Shown here: positions 1-5,621 of the stretch, in pieces | Numbering within the stretch: position 1 is the first letter of the stretch | How the letters are laid out: every line of letters begins with the position of its first letter | Source: Abditibacteriota bacterium | GTDB lineage: Bacteria > Armatimonadota > UBA5829 | Length of the DNA: 8,870 bases | NCBI GenBank assembly: GCA_017958015.1 | Contig: JAGDDM010000264.1 | Coordinates: 1-8,870 of the forward strand | Direction of reading: 5' to 3' | Notes under the pieces: model-generated | The model's input: only the letters and a program-made list of their open reading frames with translations | Databases searched by the model: none | Told to the model about the DNA's origin: nothing | Position numbers and translations under genes: made by a program

Positions 1-246
1 AATACCGCCGCGCGGGACGGAAGCGTTGAGCTTCGGCCGCTGGCGCTGCCCAAAACTTTGCTTACCGGAAACAATCTCGTTCGGGTTTGGGGCAAAGTCG
101 TCTCCTCATCCTCGGCCTCGAACAGCTTCGTTATTAAGAACGGCTACGGAGAAATAACCGTCCGTGGCGGAACGGCGCAGGTGGACGATTTTGTCGTCGT
201 CACCGGCATCGCCACACCCAACGGTGTGAGATACCTCGAACGGTAA
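1..246 (+). CDS. C-terminal part of an unrecognised protein, possibly OB-fold-like
   Basis: The frame is open from the first base of the window to a TAA at 244-246, giving the last 81 residues of a protein that begins upstream. A TTG at 58 could be read as a start, but the frame is open before it with protein-like composition, so truncation by the window edge is more likely. The visible tail has alternating hydrophobic stretches (LVRVWGKV, SFVIKNGYGEITV, DDFVVVTGIA), typical of a small beta barrel. The pattern resembles OB-fold-like tails on large secreted proteins, including some I associate loosely with Armatimonadota. A serine-rich loop (SSSSAS) separates the first two strands. No catalytic motif is visible. 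That the gene is real is fairly sure, because the frame leads directly into a terminator. The fold is an inference from strand pattern only, and the function is unknown. Confidence 0.6.
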   Translation, partial: NTAARDGSVELRPLALPKTLLTGNNLVRVWGKVVSSSSASNSFVIKNGYGEITVRGGTAQVDDFVVVTGIATPNGVRYLER

Positions 247-262
247 TTAAATACAAACTAAG

Positions 263-288
263 CGCGCTCCGATTGGGGCGCGTTTTTT
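263..288 (+). terminator. Intrinsic terminator after the partial gene
   Basis: The arms CGCGCTCC (263-270) and GGGGCGCG (275-282) form an 8-bp stem with one T-G wobble and a GATT loop. Six T residues follow directly (283-288). This is a textbook rho-independent terminator, 17 bp after the stop codon, and it insulates the transporter gene downstream. Confidence 0.9.
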
Positions 289-292
289 ACGC

Positions 293-321
293 TTGCGAAA
301 CGGCGTGTAAAAGAGTATAAT
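293..321 (+). promoter_or_regulatory. Sigma-70 promoter for the DMT transporter
   Basis: A -35 box TTGCGA (293-298) and a perfect -10 box TATAAT (316-321) are separated by exactly 17 bp. Transcription should begin near 328, leaving a leader of about 17 nt before the ATG at 345. The TTG that could extend the reading frame begins at 321, inside the -10 box, and would not be in the transcript. This decides the start codon. Confidence 0.8.
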
Positions 322-344
322 TGATAAAAAAGAAAGACGGTTAT

Positions 345-1226
345 ATGAGACGAAATTATCTGCTGGCTTTTTCCGCCATGCTCATGTGGTCCACAATGTC
401 CGGAGCGGTTAAGCTTCTGTTTAACCGCACTCCCTCCATACCCAACTTTCAGGTGCTGTCCGTAAGCGCCTTTTTCGCGTTTGTCGCTCTGCTTTTATAC
501 ATCGTCGTCACGGGGAAAATTAAGGCGGTAAAGCAATATAACTTCGGAGACATCCTGAACATGTCCGGTCTGGGGTTTCTGGGCTTTTTTATGTACACCT
601 CCCTCTACTTCTACGGAATCAGTGTGCTGACGGCTCAGGAGGCCTGCATCGTGAACCACCTGTGGCCCATGATGATAGTGGTGTTTTCGGTGATTATCCT
701 GGGAGAGAAACTGAGCGCAGTGAAGATAGGGGCCCTTGCGAGCTCCTTTATCGGCGTCGTCATTCTTTCCGGCGGAATCCACGGGGACGGGCAGATTTGG
801 GGCATTCTCAGCTGCGCCGCCGGCGCAGTGTGTTACGGACTGTTCACGGCTCTGAATAAGAAAAAGGACTACGACCAGAACATCGCCATGACGATTATGT
901 GGCTCGTAACGGCCCTTGCCGCCGCCGTAGCGGGACTTTTCACCGAAACATGGGTTCCCCTCAACACCGGCGAAATCATCGGCCTTTTGTGGATAGGAGC
1001 CGCCACCGACGCCGCCGCCTACCTGTTGTGGACAATAGCCATCCACTCCTCGGAGAACACGGCGCCCATCGCCAACATGGCCTATATCACACCTTTCATG
1101 GCAATGATTGTCTCGTGGCTCCTGCTTGGCGAAAAACTCAGTCCCACCGCCGCCATAGCCCTCATATTCATTGTGGGCGGCGTGGCCGTCCAAGGGCTTT
1201 ATGAGGCAAAACACAATAAGGCATAA
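345..1226 (+). CDS. EamA/DMT-family membrane transporter
   Basis: This 293-residue protein is almost entirely hydrophobic segments, as expected for a ten-helix transporter of the drug/metabolite superfamily in the inner membrane. The internal duplication typical of EamA proteins is visible: residues about 106-141 and 247-282 match in layout, and each carries the sequence LGEKLS (119-124 and 261-266) near the end of a helix. A charged loop (NKKKDYDQN, 171-179) separates the halves. Family members export or import amino acids, nucleosides, sugars or drugs, and the substrate cannot be told from sequence. The ATG at 345 was chosen over an in-frame TTG at 321 because the promoter -10 box covers that TTG. 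The ribosome binding site is weak (purine-rich AAAGAAAGACGG). The gene stands alone between two terminators. Confidence 0.9.
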   Translation: MRRNYLLAFSAMLMWSTMSGAVKLLFNRTPSIPNFQVLSVSAFFAFVALLLYIVVTGKIKAVKQYNFGDILNMSGLGFLGFFMYTSLYFYGISVLTAQEACIVNHLWPMMIVVFSVIILGEKLSAVKIGALASSFIGVVILSGGIHGDGQIWGILSCAAGAVCYGLFTALNKKKDYDQNIAMTIMWLVTALAAAVAGLFTETWVPLNTGEIIGLLWIGAATDAAAYLLWTIAIHSSENTAPIANMAYITPFMAMIVSWLLLGEKLSPTAAIALIFIVGGVAVQGLYEAKHNKA

Positions 1227-1255
1227 AAAATCCCCCGCGTTCGATGCGCGGGGGA
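1225..1255 (-). terminator. Terminator between convergent genes, best on the minus strand
   Basis: The arms TCCCCCGCG (1231-1239) and CGCGGGGGA (1247-1255) make a perfect 9-bp GC-rich stem with a 7-nt loop. On the minus strand the hairpin is followed by six T residues (complement of 1225-1230), so it fits the ATPase gene ending at 1271. On the plus strand the sequence after the stem (TAATTGTGTC) is T-poor, but the same hairpin lies directly behind the transporter stop codon and may also halt that transcript. Confidence 0.88.
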
Positions 1256-1270
1256 TAATTGTGTCTCGTG

Positions 1271-2377
1271 TCAGAAGAGAGCCATCTCGGTTTCTTTGTC
1301 GAAGATATGGCACTTGGACATATCGAGGATAAAGTTGATGGTCTCGCCTTCCTGACCCTTGGTTTCGGCGTCGATGGTGGCCACGATGTTGTGGTCTCCG
1401 CAGCGGAGATACATGGTGACCACGGCGCCCATGGGTTCGGTTACGTCGATTTCGGCCTTCAGGGTGTTGCCGGCGTCGCCCTTAACCAGGGTGGCCAGGT
1501 TGGCATCGAAGATGTCCTCGGGTCTGATACCGAAGATGACTTCCTTGCCCACATACTCCTTGATGAGGTCTTTCTTGTCGGCGGGGGCGTCCAGCTTGAA
1601 GGAGCCGCCGTCGATGACCAGCTTGCCGCCTTCGTCAACAATCTTGGCGTCAAGGAAGTTCATGGAGGGGGTGCCGATGAAGCCGGCGACGAACTTGTTG
1701 ACGGGCTTGTTGTAGAGGTTCAGCGGAGTGTCTACCTGCTGGAGCTTGCCGGCGCTCATAACCATGATTCTGTCGCCCATGGTCATGGCTTCCACCTGGT
1801 CGTGGGTGACGTAGATGGTGGTGATGCCCAGTCTGCGGTGAAGCTTAATGAGTTCGGAGCGGGTCTGTACCCGGAGCTTGGCGTCCAGGTTGGAAAGGGG
1901 CTCGTCCATAAGGAAGACCGCCGGTTCGCGGACGATGGCTCTGCCCAGGGCTACTCTCTGGCGCTGACCGCCGGAAAGCTGTTTGGGCTTACGGTTGAGC
2001 ATTTCGGAGAGACCCAGGAGTTTGGCCGCTTCGTCCACTCTCGTCTTAATCTCTTCCTTGGGAACTTTCTTGAGCTTCAGAGCGAAGGCCATGTTGTCGA
2101 AAACGGTCATGTGGGGATAGAGAGCGTAGTTCTGGAAAACCATGGCTATGTCTCTGTCTTTGGGGGATACGTCGTTGACGAGTTTGTCGTTGATGTAAAT
2201 CTCGCCGGAGGTGGCTTCCTCAAGACCCGCGATCATGCGCAAACAGGTGGTTTTGCCGCAGCCGGAGGGTCCTACGAAGACCATAAATTCCTTGTCTTTG
2301 ATTTCAAGGTTTACGTGGTCGACCGCAGTGACGGTCTTGAAAGATTTGACCAAATCTTTCAGTATGACTTCTGCCAT
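1271..2377 (-). CDS. ugpC: Sugar ABC transporter ATP-binding protein, UgpC/MsmK/MalK type
   Basis: This 368-residue cytoplasmic ATPase would power a carbohydrate (CUT1-type) ABC importer. All nucleotide-binding motifs are intact: Walker A GPSGCGKTT (36-44), Q-loop with Q82, signature LSGGQRQ (134-140), Walker B VFLMDEP (154-160) with E159, D-loop SNLDAK (162-167) and the switch H192. The C-terminal third carries the regulatory/TOBE region of this subfamily, including GIRPED (283-288), and the length is typical. The ATG is preceded by GGAAAG (complement of 2385-2390) at 7 nt. No permease or solute-binding gene is nearby. Orphan MsmK-like ATPases are known in other bacteria to serve several sugar importers, which would fit (inference). 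It lies downstream of the kinase gene on the same strand, with its own promoter. MalK, UgpC and MsmK cannot be told apart by sequence alone. Confidence 0.95.
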   Translation of the reverse strand: MAEVILKDLVKSFKTVTAVDHVNLEIKDKEFMVFVGPSGCGKTTCLRMIAGLEEATSGEIYINDKLVNDVSPKDRDIAMVFQNYALYPHMTVFDNMAFALKLKKVPKEEIKTRVDEAAKLLGLSEMLNRKPKQLSGGQRQRVALGRAIVREPAVFLMDEPLSNLDAKLRVQTRSELIKLHRRLGITTIYVTHDQVEAMTMGDRIMVMSAGKLQQVDTPLNLYNKPVNKFVAGFIGTPSMNFLDAKIVDEGGKLVIDGGSFKLDAPADKKDLIKEYVGKEVIFGIRPEDIFDANLATLVKGDAGNTLKAEIDVTEPMGAVVTMYLRCGDHNIVATIDAETKGQEGETINFILDMSKCHIFDKETEMALF

Positions 2378-2390
2378 ATTTGTTCTTTCC

Positions 2391-2439
2391 GAAGCGCTTT
2401 CGCGCCTCTTGCGCCGAGCCGCCTCTCTCTCGTCGGCGC
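2391..2439 (-). promoter_or_regulatory. Structured 5' leader of the ATPase gene: two tandem hairpins
   Basis: Read on the minus strand, the leader first forms GCGCCGA/TCGGCGC (complement of 2433-2439 and 2411-2417), a perfect 7-bp stem with a 15-nt purine-rich loop (GAGAGAGAGG). Two bases later comes GAGGCGC/GCGCTTC (2402-2408 and 2391-2397), a 7-bp stem with one G-T pair closed by a GAAA tetraloop of the stable GNRA type. The second hairpin ends exactly next to the ribosome binding site GGAAAG (2385-2390). Neither is followed by a T-run, so these are not terminators. They could affect mRNA stability or translation (inference). I do not recognise a known riboswitch. Confidence 0.5.
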
Positions 2440-2478
2440 CGCTACATCGAATTATTTTCCGGAGGCACGGATAAATCT

Positions 2479-2507
2479 ATTGTATATAAAAACCGGGGAA
2501 ATGTCAA
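2479..2507 (-). promoter_or_regulatory. Promoter of the ATPase gene, overlapping the kinase stop codon
   Basis: On the minus strand a perfect -35 TTGACA (complement of 2502-2507) and a -10 TACAAT (complement of 2479-2484) are 17 bp apart. The start point should be near 2472, giving a leader of about 95 nt. The TGA inside the -35 box is the stop codon of the PfkB-family kinase (2504-2506). The ATPase can therefore be expressed without the kinase, although no terminator separates them and read-through is possible. Confidence 0.8.
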
Positions 2508-3445
2508 GCCTCGCAGATGCGCTCGGCGACGATTTTTTCTTTGAGAGCGTAAATCATCTCTTTGGTGCAGAATCCGGAGCCGGATATGGCGGCGTTGGCG
2601 GCGCCGGCGGCGGTTGCCCATTCCAAGCACTCGCCCAGCGAACAGCCCTTCATCTCGGCGGCCATGAAAGCGGCCAGGAAGGAGTCGCCGCTGCCCACGG
2701 CGCTGACGAACTCAATCTCCGGGGACTTGGCGGCGTAGGCTTCGTCACCTCTTATAACCATGGCGCCGGTTCTGCCCATCGTCACCGCCACGGTTTCCAC
2801 GCCGTAGAGGGTTCGGAAAGTCTTGGCGCCGTCGAGAATCTCCTCCAGAGTGAATATCTCCGTCTCCGCCACCTGGGAGAGCTCGTTTGTGTTGGGTTTG
2901 ATAATCTTGGGGGAGGCCTTGATGCCGTTTCTGAGCTGGACGCCGGAGGAGTCCAGAACCGTCTTCACTCCCGCGTCGTTGGCGGTTTTAATCATCTCCG
3001 CGTAGAAGTCGTCGGGAATACCGGCGGGAACGCTGCCGCAGAAAGCGATGTAGTCCGCGGAGGGCAGGAGAGATATAATCTTGTCCTTTAGAGCGTTCAA
3101 ATCCTCCTCGGAGATGTTGGGTCCGGCTTCGTTGATTTCCGTCTGGGTTCCGTTTTCCGGATCGATGATGCCCATGCAGAGGCGGGATTCGCCTTCGGTG
3201 CGCACGAAGTCGTGGGGGATTTCCTCGTTGGTGAGGCCGTGCTCGATCATGGCGCCGGCGGAACCGGCGATGAAACCGGTGGCAATGGTGTCCACGCCCA
3301 AAGTTCGGAGTACTCTGGACACGTTAACCCCCTTGCCGCCGGGAACGGTGTGGGCGGATTCCGGTCTGTTCACCTTATCGAGGGCGAATCCGTGTACCAT
3401 ATAAGTTTTGTCTACCGCCGTATTCGGCGTTACGGTTATAATCAT
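2504..3445 (-). CDS. pfkB: PfkB-family sugar-phosphate kinase, 1-phosphofructokinase/tagatose-6-phosphate kinase type
   Basis: This 313-residue cytoplasmic ribokinase-fold kinase has the usual length for the FruK/LacC branch. It starts with the branch's TPNTAVDKT (6-14), followed by the sugar-binding GGKGVN signature (36-41), KPNTNEL (183-189), VTMGRTGA (221-228) and the anion hole/catalytic motif GSGDS (251-255), with D254 as the expected base. It most likely phosphorylates fructose 1-phosphate to the bisphosphate. Tagatose 6-phosphate is a plausible alternative, given the alpha-galactosidase gene next door, and the sequence does not settle it. No phosphotransferase-system gene that would supply fructose 1-phosphate is in the window. 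The ATG at 3443-3445 is preceded by a purine-rich stretch (GGAAAGAAAG). The gene is divergent from the GH36 gene and is followed by the ATPase gene after 126 bp. Confidence 0.92.
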   Translation of the reverse strand: MIITVTPNTAVDKTYMVHGFALDKVNRPESAHTVPGGKGVNVSRVLRTLGVDTIATGFIAGSAGAMIEHGLTNEEIPHDFVRTEGESRLCMGIIDPENGTQTEINEAGPNISEEDLNALKDKIISLLPSADYIAFCGSVPAGIPDDFYAEMIKTANDAGVKTVLDSSGVQLRNGIKASPKIIKPNTNELSQVAETEIFTLEEILDGAKTFRTLYGVETVAVTMGRTGAMVIRGDEAYAAKSPEIEFVSAVGSGDSFLAAFMAAEMKGCSLGECLEWATAAGAANAAISGSGFCTKEMIYALKEKIVAERICEA

Positions 3446-3492
3446 AATGCGTCTTTCTTTCCGTCGCGGCTACATTCCGCAACCGAGAAATT

Positions 3493-3522
3493 ATTATACC
3501 ACAACAGACCCCAAAACCGCAA
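3493..3522 (-). promoter_or_regulatory. Promoter of the PfkB-family kinase gene
   Basis: On the minus strand a perfect -10 TATAAT (complement of 3493-3498) lies 18 bp from TTGCGG (complement of 3517-3522), a fair -35 box. The leader is then about 40 nt long. This -35 box is only 7 bp from the -35 box of the divergent GH36 promoter, so the two polymerases would compete or be controlled together. Confidence 0.7.
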
Positions 3523-3529
3523 AATTTCC

Positions 3530-3558
3530 TTGACAATGCGGGGTATGTGCTATAAAAT
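3530..3558 (+). promoter_or_regulatory. Promoter of the alpha-galactosidase gene
   Basis: A perfect -35 box TTGACA (3530-3535) and TAAAAT (3553-3558) are 17 bp apart. The overlapping TATAAA at 3551-3556 would leave only 15 bp. The predicted start is near 3565, with a leader of about 27 nt that contains the strong ribosome binding site. Confidence 0.8.
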
Positions 3559-3562
3559 GGAA

Positions 3563-3579
3563 TTGTATAACATATATAA
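3563..3579. promoter_or_regulatory. Imperfect palindrome at the GH36 transcription start, possible operator
   Basis: The 17-bp sequence TTGTATAACATATATAA pairs with itself at six of eight positions around a central C. It spans the predicted start of transcription and ends just before the Shine-Dalgarno sequence, where a repressor would block polymerase. The region is AT-rich, so the symmetry could be chance. It lacks the central CG common in LacI-family sites, and no regulator gene is in view. Confidence 0.25.
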
Positions 3580-3580
3580 A

Positions 3581-3585
3581 GGAGG
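3581..3585 (+). promoter_or_regulatory. Strong ribosome binding site fixing the TTG start of the GH36 gene
   Basis: GGAGG lies exactly 6 nt before the TTG at 3592. No ATG or GTG is placed as well, and the TTG start yields a complete signal peptide. This settles the start codon. Confidence 0.88.
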
Positions 3586-3591
3586 CACGTT

Positions 3592-5547
3592 TTGAAAAAA
3601 ACACTCGCAATACTTCTTTGTCTCGTTTGCGCGTCCGCCGCGTTCGCCCAGGTAAAGGCCACCAAGGCCGATTTCGCCCGGTCCGCCGCGTTCCGCAAAC
3701 AGCTGCCGTTTTCTTTTGTGTACAACGGCAAATCCTCTCTTGAGTCTTTATCCGGGTGGAACAAAAAGCAGCTGCCCGCCAAAAAGTTCGACGGCGGCAA
3801 GGAATACACCGCGGTGTGGACCGATCCCGCCACGAAATTCGAAGTGAAATACGTCCGCAAGGAGTTTTCCGACTTCCCCGCCACGGAGTGGATTGTCTAC
3901 TTCACCAACAACGGAACCGAAAACTCCGGAGTTTTGGAAGAAGTAAAGTCCATAGACCGCAAACTCTCCAAGTCCGGTGAGTTCACAATCAACTGGGACA
4001 AAGGCGGCATCAACGCTCCCGACGCTTTCAGACCCATGGCGGACACCGTAGCCTCCGGCGATACGAAGCATTATGAGCCCTTAAACGGCAGAGGCACCAA
4101 CAGCGTCTCCGGCTATTTCAACTTCGCCTACGGCGATTGCCACGACATTATCTGCGTGGGTTGGCCGGGACAGTGGGCGGCGGATATCTCCGTCTCCGAC
4201 GACAGTTACACCATGAAGGCCGGTCAGCAGAGCCTGAAGGGCTATCTGAAGCCCGGCGAGACTATCCGCACTCCCCGAATGTTGGCTCTCTTCGCTTCCG
4301 GCGACTACATCAACTCCCAAAACCTGTGGAGACGGTTCTACTTTGCCCATGTCACTCCGAAAGTCGACGGCAAACCGCCCGTAGCCCGCTTCAACATGTG
4401 TATGGACGTTCACAATCCCGACAACGTGGATGAGATGATTGCCAAGGGTTGCAAGCCGGACTACTACTGGCGTGACGCCGGTTGGTATCCCCGGAACGGC
4501 GAGGAGTGGTTCAGAGTGGGTAACTGGGTGATGGATCCCGAGCATCTCGAGGGTCAACCCGGCATGAAGCCATTCTTCGACCGCTGTCATGAGCGGGGCA
4601 TCAAGACCATTCTCTGGTTCGAGCCGGAAAGAATCTTCGCCGGCAACGGTATATACGACACCAAACCGGAATACGTGCTGAAGGGCGATGCCTACGCCAA
4701 CCTTATGGACTACGCCAACCCGGAAGTCGTCGATTATCTCTTCGGCGCCATAAGCAAGATTCTCAAAGAGAACTCCGTGGACGTCTACCGCGAGGACTTC
4801 AATATGGACCCGCTGGGATTCTGGAACGGCAGAAATACCGCCGACAGAGTCGGCTTCCAGGAGAATCTGCATATTCAGGGCCACTTCAGACTTTGGGACA
4901 GCCTGAAAGAGCAGGGCTTCTGCAGTGAGATCGACTCCTGCGCTTCCGGCGGTCTCAGAAACGACTACGACACCATGACCCGGGCTCTGCCTTTCCTCCG
5001 CACCGACTACGAATGGGCCAAGGACGAGGCCGAGTACTTCCAGGCTTCTTTCCACGGTTCCGCGTTCTGGCTTCCCCTGGGCGGCATCGGTATGAGAGGT
5101 ATCGACCTCTACGATTTCAGAAGCACCTTCGGAGGCATCGCCACCGGCGTGTGGACAAACGGAATTAACATCTTCACCGCCGAACCCTACGACTTCACTC
5201 TTATGAAGAAGGTTGTCGAAGACCTCCGGGCGGTTCAGCAGTACTACACCGGCGACTTCTATCCTCTCACCGAGTACAGCACCGAGAAGAACATCTGGTG
5301 CGTGTGGCAGTTCGACAAGCCGGAGATGAAGGGCGGCGTGCTCCAGTTCTTCAGACGGAAAATCTGCGAAACTCCCACTTTCACCGCCAACTTCCGGGGT
5401 CTGAATCCCAAGGGTAAGTATCAGCTTATCGACCTTGACAAAGGTCCCATGGGAATCTACACCGGCGCGGCCCTGGCCGACGGTCTCGTGCTGAAAACCG
5501 ACAAGCCCAAGACATCCGGTCTTATCGTTTACAAGCGCGTTAAGTGA
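3592..5547 (+). CDS. Exported GH36-type alpha-galactosidase (clan GH-D)
   Basis: This 651-residue protein should cleave terminal alpha-galactosyl (possibly alpha-GalNAc) residues outside the cytoplasm. A signal peptide is clear: MKK, a hydrophobic core, then ASAAFA before Q20. An N-terminal beta-rich domain (about 25-255) is followed by a TIM barrel (about 265-560) and a C-terminal beta domain. GH36 landmarks in order are the active-site Asp region DYYWRDAGWY (290-299), the block GNWVMDPEHL (310-319) leading to LWFEPER (341-347), the nucleophile motif REDFN (400-404) with D402, and the acid/base motif CASGGLRND (450-458) with D458. Classical GH36 enzymes have KWDMN-like and SSGGGRFD-like sequences at the last two sites, and are somewhat longer (about 700-750). 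This is therefore a divergent branch with both catalytic aspartates retained. It starts at TTG behind a strong GGAGG. Substrate assignment within the clan is uncertain. Confidence 0.88.
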   Translation: MKKTLAILLCLVCASAAFAQVKATKADFARSAAFRKQLPFSFVYNGKSSLESLSGWNKKQLPAKKFDGGKEYTAVWTDPATKFEVKYVRKEFSDFPATEWIVYFTNNGTENSGVLEEVKSIDRKLSKSGEFTINWDKGGINAPDAFRPMADTVASGDTKHYEPLNGRGTNSVSGYFNFAYGDCHDIICVGWPGQWAADISVSDDSYTMKAGQQSLKGYLKPGETIRTPRMLALFASGDYINSQNLWRRFYFAHVTPKVDGKPPVARFNMCMDVHNPDNVDEMIAKGCKPDYYWRDAGWYPRNGEEWFRVGNWVMDPEHLEGQPGMKPFFDRCHERGIKTILWFEPERIFAGNGIYDTKPEYVLKGDAYANLMDYANPEVVDYLFGAISKILKENSVDVYREDFNMDPLGFWNGRNTADRVGFQENLHIQGHFRLWDSLKEQGFCSEIDSCASGGLRNDYDTMTRALPFLRTDYEWAKDEAEYFQASFHGSAFWLPLGGIGMRGIDLYDFRSTFGGIATGVWTNGINIFTAEPYDFTLMKKVVEDLRAVQQYYTGDFYPLTEYSTEKNIWCVWQFDKPEMKGGVLQFFRRKICETPTFTANFRGLNPKGKYQLIDLDKGPMGIYTGAALADGLVLKTDKPKTSGLIVYKRVK

Positions 5548-5567
5548 TTGTAACGTAATTCGAAATC

Positions 5568-5597
5568 AACTCTCCGAATCTCAGGGTTCGGAGAGTT
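5568..5597 (+). terminator. Intercistronic hairpin after the GH36 gene
   Basis: The arms AACTCTCCGAA (5568-5578) and TTCGGAGAGTT (5587-5597) form a perfect 11-bp stem with an 8-nt loop, 20 bp after the stop codon. The following bases (TCCTGTT) are only moderately T-rich, so termination may be partial. No clear promoter lies between this hairpin and the peptidase start at 5622, so read-through of the hairpin may supply the downstream genes. Confidence 0.6.
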
Positions 5598-5621
5598 TCC
5601 TGTTGCGAAAAGAGACATAAG

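Noticed and set aside
321..344. TTG start at 321 extending the transporter by eight residues
   Set aside because: The TTG begins on the last base of the promoter -10 box, so it would lie upstream of the transcript. The ATG at 345 is the usable start.
1259..3091. A 610-codon plus-strand open frame antisense to the ATPase and kinase genes
   Set aside because: It runs through two well-conserved genes and their promoter region, and has the glycine-, valine- and histidine-rich composition of antisense shadow frames. The minus-strand proteins carry all their family motifs.
2461..3589. GGAGGCACG occurring at both 2461 and 3581 on the plus strand
   Set aside because: The second copy is a working ribosome binding site. 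The first lies in the minus-strand gene's leader with no plus-strand gene after it, so the match is probably chance.
3375..3884. A 169-codon minus-strand open frame spanning the divergent promoter region
   Set aside because: It overlaps the kinase start, both promoters and the GH36 signal peptide region, and no protein-like features are seen.
4081..5055. A 324-codon minus-strand open frame inside the GH36 gene
   Set aside because: It is a shadow of the GH36 catalytic domain, which has clear motifs on the plus strand.
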